Source: an uncultured Clostridia bacterium (GTDB lineage: Bacteria; Bacillota; Clostridia; TANB77; CAG-508). Taken from it: a DNA stretch of 64,000 bases. Below, one piece after another: positions 8,893 through 16,868 of the stretch (position 1 is the first letter of the stretch; every line of letters begins with the position of its first letter). The position numbers and the translations under genes are program-made. The stretch lies in the NCBI GenBank assembly GCA_934169725.1, contig CAKPOF010000001.1:248001-312000 (forward strand), in the 5' to 3' direction. The notes beneath the pieces were generated by a model. That model was not told where the DNA came from. It did no database searches and worked only from the letters and a program-made list of their open reading frames with translations.

Positions 8893-10110
8893 ATGCGTAA
8901 ATTTTTATGTATTGTTTTAGCTTTTATAATAATAAGTGTGTATGCAACAGGTGTGTATGCAGAAGATGATGACAATAATTTAACAGATTTACAGAGCCAG
9001 CAACAAGATTTACAAAATCAATTAAATGATTCAAATCAACAATTGCAAGAAGTACAAAGTCAGTTATCAGATAATTTACAGCAAATTGAAAAATTAGATG
9101 ATAAAATAAAAGAATCAGAAGATAAAATATCAGAACTTGATGAAAAAGTAGAGAAGTTAGAAAATGTAATTTCAGAAGTTCAAAAAAAATTAGATGTTGC
9201 AGAAAAAGATTACGAAAAACAAAAAGAAATAATGGAAAAAAGATTAGTTGCAATTTATGAGGCAGGAGATACTCAATATATAGATGTTCTTTTAAAATCA
9301 AGTAACTTATCAGATTTTTTATCTAATTGTTATTTAATAACAGAGATGGCTTCAATGGATAAAAGTTTATTAAATGATGTTGAAAAAGAAAAAAATGAGA
9401 TAGAAGATTCTAAACAAAAATTAGAAAAAAATCAGAAATCTTTGGCAACAGCATTAGAAAATCAGACTAAAACTTCGACAGTACTTCAAAATACAAAAAC
9501 ACTTAGAGAAAACTATATATCAAGATTATCAGATGAAGAAAAAGCAAAACAAGCACAGATAGATGAAATAACATCACAATATGAAGCGGTAAATAGTCAA
9601 ATATTAGATTTGGCAAAACAAGGATTAGATACAGCATATATAGGAGGAGTGCTTGCATGGCCAGTACCAGGATATACCAAAATAACATCAAATTATGGTA
9701 TGAGAGTACATCCAATAACAGGTCAATATAAATTACACACAGGAGTTGATATAGGAGCTCCAATGGGAGCAAATTTTGTAGCAGCCAATGATGGAATTGT
9801 AACAAAAGCAGAATATAATACAGCATATGGAAATATGGTTATGATAGACCATGGAGGAGGAATTTCAACACTATATGCACATGGTTCAGAAATATTGGTA
9901 ACTGTGGGGCAAACAGTAAAAAGAAATGAAGCAATTTTGAAAGTTGGCTCAACAGGATATTCAACAGGAGCACATGCACATTTTGAAGTTAGAATAAATG
10001 GAGTAGTAACAAATCCAATAGAATATATAACAAATGGGGTAATACCAGAAACTCAGAAAAAAGATGATGAAAATCAAACAACAGAAAACAATCAATCTAA
10101 TCAATACTAA
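8893..10110 (+). CDS. Coiled-coil M23 peptidoglycan endopeptidase (PcsB/CwlO/EnvC-like), paralogue 1
   Basis: A 405-residue secreted protein. The signal peptide spans about residues 1-23 (…YATGVYA). A long coiled coil (about 27-250) contains the motif KRLVAIYEAGDTQYIDVLLKSSNLSDFLSN, typical of PcsB-type FtsX-binding domains. The M23 domain (about 260-375) keeps the zinc ligands: HTGVD and HAHFE, with LYAHG between. It begins 10 bases after ftsX, so it is probably activated by FtsEX. The C-terminal tail is low-complexity Asn/Gln/Thr. Confidence 0.9.
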   Translation: MRKFLCIVLAFIIISVYATGVYAEDDDNNLTDLQSQQQDLQNQLNDSNQQLQEVQSQLSDNLQQIEKLDDKIKESEDKISELDEKVEKLENVISEVQKKLDVAEKDYEKQKEIMEKRLVAIYEAGDTQYIDVLLKSSNLSDFLSNCYLITEMASMDKSLLNDVEKEKNEIEDSKQKLEKNQKSLATALENQTKTSTVLQNTKTLRENYISRLSDEEKAKQAQIDEITSQYEAVNSQILDLAKQGLDTAYIGGVLAWPVPGYTKITSNYGMRVHPITGQYKLHTGVDIGAPMGANFVAANDGIVTKAEYNTAYGNMVMIDHGGGISTLYAHGSEILVTVGQTVKRNEAILKVGSTGYSTGAHAHFEVRINGVVTNPIEYITNGVIPETQKKDDENQTTENNQSNQY

Positions 10111-10130
10111 TTTTTAAGGAGAGGAACCAA

Positions 10131-11342
10131 ATGAAAAAAATAAGTTTAAAAATATTGGGGATATTAATTATTACAATAGTTGTATTTCAATATAGTGAAG
10201 TTATGGCAGCATCAAAGTCAGAATTGAATTCAGATAAAAATGAAACTGATAAGAAAATACAGGACGCGAAAGATGAATTAGATAATATAGGAGCAGAAAA
10301 ATCACAAACTCTTCAACAGGTAGAAGATTTAATGGCACGAATTTCATCATATCAATCAGATGTTGATGATTTACAAGATAAAATATCAGACATAAATAAT
10401 CAAATACAAGATGCACAAAATCAATTAAATAAAAAACAAGATGATTACAATAAAAAACAAGAGCTATTAGAAAAAAGATTAGTTGCAACATATGAAGCAG
10501 GAGAAACTTCATATTTAGATGTTTTACTTTCATCTAAAAGCTTAAGTGATTTAATTTCAAATTACTATATGATATCAGAAGTATCAGAAAGTGATTTAGG
10601 ATTAATGCAAAAAATAAAAGGTGAACAAGAAGAAATACAAAAAGCAAAAGATACATTAGAAAATAGTAAAAAAGATTTAGATAATGCAAAAGCTGAAAAA
10701 GAACAAAAAACAACAGAATTAAAAAATGCAAAAACACAAAAAGACAACTATGTGAGCCAATTAAATGAAGATGAAAAAAATACACAAGCAGAATTAGAAC
10801 AATTTGAACAAGATAAAAGAGATATACAATCACAATTAGAGGCAATTGCAAAAAAAGAAGCGGAAGAAACTAAAAAACAAGCATCAAAAAATAACAATTC
10901 ATCTTCTAACAGCAGTTCATCTAATGTTACAAGTAATCCAAGTTCTAGTGGATATATAAGACCAATAGCAGGATATAGTATTACTTGTGGATGGATGGGA
11001 TACAGTGGACATACTGGTGTAGATTTCACAGGTGGAGGAATATCAGGCAAACCAGTATTAGCAGCAAAATCAGGTACAGTAGTAACATCTACAGCACTAA
11101 AAAATTCTAATGGTAGTTATAGAAGTTATGGAGAATATATCGTTATAAACCATCATGATGGAACAATGACATTATATGCACATGGAGCACCTGGTTCAAG
11201 ATTAGTTAGTAGTGGACAAACAGTAAGCCAAGGTCAACAAATAATGAGTGTAGGAACTACTGGAAATTCAACAGGATATCATTTACATTTTGAAGTAAGA
11301 GTAAATGGTAAACCAGTTAACCCAGCACCATATTTACCATAA
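10131..11342 (+). CDS. Coiled-coil M23 peptidoglycan endopeptidase, paralogue 2
   Basis: A 403-residue paralogue of the preceding gene. The signal peptide covers about 1-25, then coiled coil with KRLVATYEAGETSYLDVLLSSKSLSDLISNYY, then a Ser/Asn-rich linker near 250-275. The M23 domain has HTGVD and HLHFE, so it is expected to be active. A strong AAGGAGAGG site lies 9 bases before the ATG. It differs from paralogue 1 mainly in the linker and in the substrate-groove region (GYSITCGWMGYSG), which may change the peptide bond or partner recognised. Confidence 0.9.
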   Translation: MKKISLKILGILIITIVVFQYSEVMAASKSELNSDKNETDKKIQDAKDELDNIGAEKSQTLQQVEDLMARISSYQSDVDDLQDKISDINNQIQDAQNQLNKKQDDYNKKQELLEKRLVATYEAGETSYLDVLLSSKSLSDLISNYYMISEVSESDLGLMQKIKGEQEEIQKAKDTLENSKKDLDNAKAEKEQKTTELKNAKTQKDNYVSQLNEDEKNTQAELEQFEQDKRDIQSQLEAIAKKEAEETKKQASKNNNSSSNSSSSNVTSNPSSSGYIRPIAGYSITCGWMGYSGHTGVDFTGGGISGKPVLAAKSGTVVTSTALKNSNGSYRSYGEYIVINHHDGTMTLYAHGAPGSRLVSSGQTVSQGQQIMSVGTTGNSTGYHLHFEVRVNGKPVNPAPYLP

Positions 11343-11381
11343 TAAAAATAACAATAATTTTTATTTAAAGTGAGGGAACTT

Positions 11382-12677
11382 ATGAAAAAATTATTAATAA
11401 AAATACTAGTGGGATTAGCTGTAATAATTCTAATTATGCAATATAATGTAATTGTATATGCAAAAAATGAAATAACAGATTTAAATACACAAAAATCGGA
11501 TAATGAAAAAAAGATAAATGAAACAAAAGAACAGAAACAAGAAGTTTCTCAAGAAAAGCAAACAATACAACAACAAGTAGATGATTTAAATAACAAAATC
11601 TCCAATTATGAAAATCAGATTGGAGATTTAGATAATAAAATATCTAGTTTAAATACTAAGATAGATGAAGCGCAAGAAAAAATAAATCAAAAACAAGAAG
11701 ATTATAGTAAGCAACAAGAATTGTTAAAAAAAAGATTGGTTGTAACATATGAATCAGGAGAAACTTCTTTTCTAGATGTAATATTGTCATCCAGAAATTT
11801 ATCTGAATTAATTTCAAATTATTATTTAGTTGCAGAAATAGCAGAAGCTGATGCAAATTTGATAAAGAAAATAGAAACAGAAAAAAAGGAAATAGAAGAC
11901 GCAAAAACAAACTTAGAAACCTCAAAACAAGATTTAAATACTTCAAAATCTGAAAAAGAAAGTATGTCAGTTCAATTGCAAACAGCAAAAACAGAAAAAA
12001 GTAAATATGTTTCTCAATTATCAAGTGAAGAACAAAGTCTACAACAAGAAATAGATGATTTAACTAGAGATAACCAACAAATATTAAATGATATAAAATC
12101 AGCACAAGCAAAATATCAAAAACAATTAGAAGAATTAGCAAATAAGAAAAAACAAAATGAATCAAAGAAAAATAATCAAGGTTCATCTTCTAATAATTCA
12201 GGAAATTCTGGTAACCAAGGAGGAAACTCAAATTTAGGAGGTTCAACACCATCATCAAATCCAAATGGATTTATACGACCTGTAAGTGGTGGAACAATAT
12301 CATGTAATGGATATTATTCAAGTGGAAAATTTCATGGAGCAATTGATTATGCAGTAAATATTGGTACACCAGTATATGCAGCAGATGATGGAGTAGTATT
12401 AACAGTAAAAAGTTTAGCAACAAGTTACGGAACATATGTAGTAATTCAACATACAAATGGATTACAAACATGGTATGCCCATGGAACTCCAGGTTCAGTA
12501 ACTGTATCACCAGGTCAAATTGTGTCACAAGGACAAGTTATAATGAAAAGTGGTAATACAGGAAATTCAGGAGGACCACACTTACATTTTGAAGTAAGAA
12601 AATCACCATATACATATAGTTATAGTGCAACAAAATATGGAGATGATTGTAGGGTAAACCCTAATTTGTATTTTTAA
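11382..12677 (+). CDS. Coiled-coil M23 peptidoglycan endopeptidase, paralogue 3
   Basis: A 431-residue third paralogue. The start at ATG 11382 is preferred over GTG 11370, which lies inside the ribosome site GTGAGGG. A signal peptide (about 1-27) is followed by coiled coil with the same YESGETSFLDVILSSRNLSELISN signature. A Gly/Asn/Ser linker sits near 260-290. The M23 domain has HGAID and HLHFE, so the ligands are present with a variant first motif. The domain carries a short insertion (KSPYTYSYSATKYGDDC) near the C-terminus that the other two lack. Confidence 0.9.
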   Translation: MKKLLIKILVGLAVIILIMQYNVIVYAKNEITDLNTQKSDNEKKINETKEQKQEVSQEKQTIQQQVDDLNNKISNYENQIGDLDNKISSLNTKIDEAQEKINQKQEDYSKQQELLKKRLVVTYESGETSFLDVILSSRNLSELISNYYLVAEIAEADANLIKKIETEKKEIEDAKTNLETSKQDLNTSKSEKESMSVQLQTAKTEKSKYVSQLSSEEQSLQQEIDDLTRDNQQILNDIKSAQAKYQKQLEELANKKKQNESKKNNQGSSSNNSGNSGNQGGNSNLGGSTPSSNPNGFIRPVSGGTISCNGYYSSGKFHGAIDYAVNIGTPVYAADDGVVLTVKSLATSYGTYVVIQHTNGLQTWYAHGTPGSVTVSPGQIVSQGQVIMKSGNTGNSGGPHLHFEVRKSPYTYSYSATKYGDDCRVNPNLYF

Positions 12678-12684
12678 TAAGAAA

Positions 12685-12724
12685 GGAGTTCATATAATAA
12701 AAAATATTATATGATACAGAAAAA
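12685..12724 (+). promoter_or_regulatory. Distant ribosome binding site with intervening stem-loop
   Basis: AAAGGAG (ending 12688) is 35 bases before ATG 12724. Between them CATATAAT (12691-12698) and ATTATATG (12706-12713) form a perfect 8-bp stem with a 7-base loop. Folding would leave about 12 unpaired bases between site and start. An in-frame TGA at 12712 excludes an upstream start. The layout is the same as at 5074-5112. Confidence 0.55.
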
Positions 12725-13947
12725 TGGAAACAAAGAAGAAATATAAAGTATATAGAACAATAATGTTAATTGTTTTGGTAGTATTTATAACTTTTATGGT
12801 AACATCAATAGGATTTTATCAATATTTTGTAAAAGGTAAAAGTTTAAATAAATATTTATCACTTACAACATCTGATAGCAGTAAAGATATCTCTCAAACA
12901 TTAGATACATATAAATCATTAATACAAAAATATTATTTAGGTGATGTAGATGAAGACAAATTAAAGCAAGGGGCTATAAAAGGCTATATAGATGGAATAG
13001 GAGACCAATATACAGAATATATTTCTAAAGATGATATGAAGGAATATATGGAAGATACAAAAGGTAATTTTGTAGGTATAGGAATTTATATGGTGAAAGA
13101 TGAAAAAACAAATAAAATAAAAATCTTATCACCAATAAAAGATAGTCCTGCACAAAAAGCTGGAATCCAACCAGGTGATCTAATTTTAAGTGTAGATGGA
13201 GAAGAATATACTGGAGATGATTTAACAGTAATATCTACAAAAATAAAAGGAGAAGCTGGTTCAACAGTTAAATTACAAGTATTAAGAGATAATCAAAAAA
13301 TTGATTTTGAAATCAAAAGAGAAAATATAGTTGTAAACCCTGTTGAAGGAGAAGTTTTAAGTGATAATATAGGATATATTGAATTTTCATCATTTGATGA
13401 AAATACAGCAGAAGAATTCAAAACAAAATTTGAAGAATTGAAGTCAAAAGGAATTACATCATTAATTATTGATTTAAGAAATAATGGTGGAGGTATTGTA
13501 GACCAAGCATTAAAAATAGCAGATTATATAGCAGATAAAGGTTCTACATTACTATATGAAGTTGATAAAAATAATAAAGAAGATGTAAAAAAATCAGAAA
13601 ATGATCCAATTATAAATATGCCAATTATAATATTAACAAATGGTAATACAGCAAGCTCATCAGAAATATTATCAGGAGCATTAAAAGATTTAGGAAAAGC
13701 AAAAATAGTGGGAACAAAAACATATGGAAAAGGTGTAATACAACAAATATTAACATTACCAGATGGTAGTGGATTAAAAATAACAACAGAAAAATACTTA
13801 ACACCAAATAGAACAGAAATAAACAAAATCGGTATAGAACCAGATGAAAAAGTTGAATTATCATCAGATATAAAAAATGTACTTAATATAGATAAAAATC
13901 AAGATACTCAATTACAAAAAGCTATAGAAATGCTAAAAACAAAATAA
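12724..13947 (+). CDS. C-terminal processing protease (S41, CtpA-like)
   Basis: A 407-residue membrane-anchored serine protease. One N-terminal membrane segment (about 12-35) is followed by a PDZ domain (about 100-180, with QPGDLILSVDGEE) and the S41 catalytic domain. The catalytic Ser lies in GNTASSSEI and the Lys in GTKTYGKGVIQ, the usual S/K dyad. It sits directly after the hydrolase genes, and proteases of this family can degrade or process such hydrolases, so it may limit their activity; that role is inferred. Its ribosome site is separated from the start by a stem-loop. Confidence 0.9.
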   Translation: METKKKYKVYRTIMLIVLVVFITFMVTSIGFYQYFVKGKSLNKYLSLTTSDSSKDISQTLDTYKSLIQKYYLGDVDEDKLKQGAIKGYIDGIGDQYTEYISKDDMKEYMEDTKGNFVGIGIYMVKDEKTNKIKILSPIKDSPAQKAGIQPGDLILSVDGEEYTGDDLTVISTKIKGEAGSTVKLQVLRDNQKIDFEIKRENIVVNPVEGEVLSDNIGYIEFSSFDENTAEEFKTKFEELKSKGITSLIIDLRNNGGGIVDQALKIADYIADKGSTLLYEVDKNNKEDVKKSENDPIINMPIIILTNGNTASSSEILSGALKDLGKAKIVGTKTYGKGVIQQILTLPDGSGLKITTEKYLTPNRTEINKIGIEPDEKVELSSDIKNVLNIDKNQDTQLQKAIEMLKTK

Positions 13948-13963
13948 AGGAGAGAAGAGTAAC

Positions 13964-14563
13964 ATGAACTTACCTAATAAATTAACAATCTTTAGAGTTA
14001 TTCTTGTACCAATTATGGTAATTATTCCATTTCTAGGTATACAAGGTGAAATATGTGAGATACCAATAACATATTGGATAATAGATTTAATATTTGTAAT
14101 AGCATCAATTACAGATAAATTAGATGGATATTTAGCAAGAAAAAACAATCAGGTAACATCATTTGGAAAATTTTTAGACCCATTAGCAGACAAAATTTTA
14201 GTATTGGCAGCAATGCTTATGCTAGTAGAATTTGGAAAATTACCAGCATGGATTCCTACAATAGTATTAGCTAGAGAATTTTTAGTATCAGGTTATAGAC
14301 TAATAGCAGTGGAAAAAGGAGGAAAAGTTGTTGCAGCATCAAATTGGGGAAAATTAAAAACAGTTACACAAATGATTGCAATAATACTAGCACTTGTAGA
14401 TATGAATTCATTTGGAAAATGTTTTACAGGAACATTACAGGGAACAGCATTAATACTAAATGCATTTGTAACAATTATGATGATTATACAAACAATAGCA
14501 ACAATTTTTTCAGGATGGGATTACATGAAAGACATAAAAAACTATATAAGTACAAAAAATTAG
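13964..14563 (+). CDS. pgsA: CDP-diacylglycerol--glycerol-3-phosphate 3-phosphatidyltransferase
   Basis: A 199-residue membrane enzyme that makes phosphatidylglycerophosphate, the precursor of phosphatidylglycerol. The CDP-alcohol phosphotransferase signature is complete: DGYLAR … G … DPLAD, with all conserved aspartates. About five hydrophobic segments are present. The start MNLPNKLTIFRVILVP is typical. It follows the protease gene by 16 bases with an AAGGAGAG site and looks like the last gene of the wall operon. Confidence 0.93.
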   Translation: MNLPNKLTIFRVILVPIMVIIPFLGIQGEICEIPITYWIIDLIFVIASITDKLDGYLARKNNQVTSFGKFLDPLADKILVLAAMLMLVEFGKLPAWIPTIVLAREFLVSGYRLIAVEKGGKVVAASNWGKLKTVTQMIAIILALVDMNSFGKCFTGTLQGTALILNAFVTIMMIIQTIATIFSGWDYMKDIKNYISTKN

Positions 14564-14592
14564 TATATATAAAAGAAATATTTTAATACATA

Positions 14593-14621
14593 TTGACAAA
14601 ATTTAATTTGTGCCTTAATAT
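14593..14621 (+). promoter_or_regulatory. Sigma-A promoter for greA
   Basis: TTGACA (14593) and TAATAT (14616) with a 17-base spacer, about 40 bases before the greA start. Confidence 0.75.
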
Positions 14622-14660
14622 ATTAAAGTACAAAACATAAAACAATAAGGAGGAAAGACT

Positions 14661-15137
14661 ATGGAAGAAAAGGAAGTAATCTTAACACAAGAAGGGTATA
14701 ATAATTTAGAAAAGGAATTAAATTTTCTAAAAACAGAAAAAAGAGCAGACATAGCAGATAGAATAAAAGTAGCATTAGGATTTGGAGATTTATCAGAAAA
14801 TTCAGAATATGATGAAGCAAAAAATGCACAAGCAGAAAATGAAGTAAAAATTGCAGAATTAGAAAATAAATTAAGACATGCAAAAATAATAGATGAAAAA
14901 GATATAGACACAGAAACAGTTCAAATAGGAAATATAGTAAAAGTATTAGATATGGAATTTGATGAAAAAATCGAATATACAATAGTTGGATCAACGGAAG
15001 TAAATTTAGCAGAAAATAAAATTTCTAATGAATCACCATTAGGAGAAGCCTTACTTGGAGCTAAGAAAAATCAAACAGTAGAAGTAAATGCACCAGCAGG
15101 AGTTATGAAATATAAAATTCTATCAATAAAAAAATAA
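14661..15137 (+). CDS. greA: Transcription elongation factor GreA
   Basis: A 158-residue factor that stimulates RNA cleavage in backtracked polymerase. The N-terminal coiled coil (about 1-75) carries the acidic tip in GDLSENSEYDEAKN, with the key D/E residues. The C-terminal FKBP-like domain (about 85-158) ends with SPLGEALLGAKKNQTVEV. The start has AAGGAGG. It is a single-gene unit with its own promoter and terminator. Confidence 0.95.
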   Translation: MEEKEVILTQEGYNNLEKELNFLKTEKRADIADRIKVALGFGDLSENSEYDEAKNAQAENEVKIAELENKLRHAKIIDEKDIDTETVQIGNIVKVLDMEFDEKIEYTIVGSTEVNLAENKISNESPLGEALLGAKKNQTVEVNAPAGVMKYKILSIKK

Positions 15138-15140
15138 TAA

Positions 15141-15218
15141 AAAAACTTATATATGAGTATGAATAAATTTTTGATTATTAAACTAAAAATTTTAAATATA
15201 CCATATATAAGTTTTTTT
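15141..15218 (+). terminator. Terminator after greA with long loop
   Basis: AAAAACTTATATATG pairs with CATATATAAGTTTTT across about 45 bases, and an inner stem AAATTTTT/AAAAATTT fills the loop. A T7 run follows the outer stem. It could also stop transcription coming from deoD on the other strand. Confidence 0.65.
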
Positions 15219-15237
15219 CGATTTGTTATAATTAAAT

Positions 15238-15455
15238 GTTACAATTCACAGTTTATTTATGAAATAGATTATTTTTAATTTGATAATATAATTTTTTTTC
15301 ATACCTTGGTGTCGCAAACCACATATTAAAATTATTATTATGCAGTTTGCTCCAATTCGCACTCGCATTTGCTCGTTTGATTGCTTACGCGGTATTTCAA
15401 AACAATATATTATCAAATTTTTATAAGTTATATATCTAAAAATGTGAATTGTAAC
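15238..15455 (-). repeat. Palindromic MITE-like element, copy 2 (subfamily A) with 8-bp target duplication
   Basis: The core is in reverse orientation relative to copy 1 (CATACCTTGGTGTCGC … GCTTACGCGGTAT, about 15300-15393). Ends are GTTACAATTCACAG (15238-15251) and TGTGAATTGTAAC (15443-15455). Both flanks are AATTAAAT (15230-15237 and 15456-15463), a perfect 8-bp direct repeat and the best evidence that the element transposed. The right duplication includes the stop codon of deoD. With the terminator it fills the greA-deoD gap; no gene is present. Confidence 0.85.
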
Positions 15456-15457
15456 AA

Positions 15458-16186
15458 TTAAATATTTAAAGCACTTTCTAAAGCTAAAGTAATCATATTA
15501 TTTAATCCTGTTTCTCTTTCTTCTGTAGTAGCAACTTTATCAATAAACTTAGAATCAACAACAGTCATAAGACAAGAAGCTTTTTTATTTAGCATTTTAG
15601 CATTATAATATAAGGCAAAAGCTTCCATTTCAGCTGATAAAGGATTAAAACCATCAGGAATTCTACTTAAAAAGCTAGAAACATTATCAGTACTCATATA
15701 AACATCAAAACAATCACTACAAACAGTATTTCCTTCTATAACATTTATATTTTGTTTTTTAGCGGTTTCAGCTATTATATTATTTAACTCTGGATTTGCA
15801 TCAACTATATGACAATTATCATTGTTAAAAGTCAATGCAAAATTGCTTTCACTAAAAACAGATTTAGATAATACAATATCAAATAATTTTAATTCAGGAA
15901 TAAAACCTCCACAAGAACCAATTCTTATAATATTTTCAACATCATAAAATTTAAATAATTCGTAAGAATAAATTCCCATACTAGGAATACCCATTCCAGA
16001 AGCCATGATAGTTACTTCTTTACCTTTATAAGTTCCAGTATATGCATAGATACCTCTAACTGAATTCACTAATTTATAATTATCTAAAAAATTTTCAGCA
16101 ATATATTTAGCACGAAGTGGATCGCCTGGCATTATTACAGTTTTTGCGATATCGCCTAACCTTGCTTCATTATGTGGTGTAGACAT
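15458..16186 (-). CDS. deoD: Purine nucleoside phosphorylase, DeoD type
   Basis: A 242-residue cytosolic enzyme that cleaves purine nucleosides with phosphate. Family hallmarks are MSTPHNEARLGDIAKTVIMPGDPLRAKYIAE at the N-terminus, GMGIPSMGIYSYEL near 63-77, the phosphate-binding RIGSCGG near 87 and the purine-site region SAEMEAFALY near 180. The AAAGGAGG site lies 8 bases before the ATG on the minus strand. It is convergent with greA and stands alone. Confidence 0.95.
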   Translation of the reverse strand: MSTPHNEARLGDIAKTVIMPGDPLRAKYIAENFLDNYKLVNSVRGIYAYTGTYKGKEVTIMASGMGIPSMGIYSYELFKFYDVENIIRIGSCGGFIPELKLFDIVLSKSVFSESNFALTFNNDNCHIVDANPELNNIIAETAKKQNINVIEGNTVCSDCFDVYMSTDNVSSFLSRIPDGFNPLSAEMEAFALYYNAKMLNKKASCLMTVVDSKFIDKVATTEERETGLNNMITLALESALNI

Positions 16187-16409
16187 AAAAATACCTCCTT
16201 TAAAAAATTATAAAAACAGTATATCAATAAAATAAAAAAAGTGCCAGTAAAATGGCAAAAAAATGTAATTTATTCTTAGAGTTGATTACTAAAAGAAAAA
16301 TATGCGAAAATAAATTACTACAACATATCAACTTAAATTATTTATATCTTAAAAACGAAAATAAAGTCAAAATAAAGCGAACGAATCTGAAAGAGAGGAG
16401 GGGGATTAA

Positions 16410-16709
16410 ATGTAAAGTCTAAACTTAAAAGGATTATGGATTCAAATAGAAGTATTAACAGATAAAAATTTAAGTGATAAAGAAAAACACATATTTTCTC
16501 TCATAGTATTTTTAAGTCAAGAAAAACAATATTGCTTTTGTACCAATAAAACTATAAGCGAACTTTTAAATATATCAGTAACACAAGTATCAAAGCTAGT
16601 AAATTCATTGAAAGATAAAGGTTATTCAAAGTGTATGAAATGGCAAAATATTAGAGCTCTATTAAGATTAGCGGTTATAAATAATAGGCTAACAAAGCGA
16701 CAAGCATAA
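16410..16709 (+). pseudogene. Helix-turn-helix protein remnant with ATG-TAA start
   Basis: A strong GAGGAGGGGG site is followed by ATG (16410) and at once by TAA (16413). The same frame then stays open for 97 codons: SLNLKGLWIQIEVLTDK … KEKHIFSLIVFLSQE … NKTISELLNISVTQVSKLVNSLKDKGY. This is the winged-helix domain of plasmid or phage replication/helix-turn-helix_36 proteins. The part after KGY does not fit the family and ends LAVINNRLTKRQA, so the 3' half has been replaced. I read it as a decayed mobile-element gene. The 223 bases before it hold the deoD 5' region and one weak hairpin (TGCCA/TGGCA). Confidence 0.55.
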
Positions 16710-16819
16710 TTTTTAGAAAAAGAATTTTGCAGAGAAAAGAACAAAACTTAATGTAAAATTTTCTAATAATAAGATGAAAAAGTGATTGGAAATTACTTAT
16801 AAAAAATAGTTGATTTATA

Positions 16820-16848
16820 TTGTAAAAAATTAAATTATATTGTAGAAT
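16820..16848 (+). promoter_or_regulatory. Sigma-A promoter for the LPQTG surface protein gene
   Basis: TTGTAA (16820) and TAGAAT (16843), 17-base spacer, about 20 bases before the ATG at 16869. Confidence 0.5.
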
Positions 16849-16868
16849 AAAAATGAAGGAGATTAATA

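Noticed and set aside
16235..16262. Terminator hairpin TGCCA/TGGCA upstream of deoD
   Set aside because: The stem is only 5 bp, with no minus-strand gene upstream that would need it.
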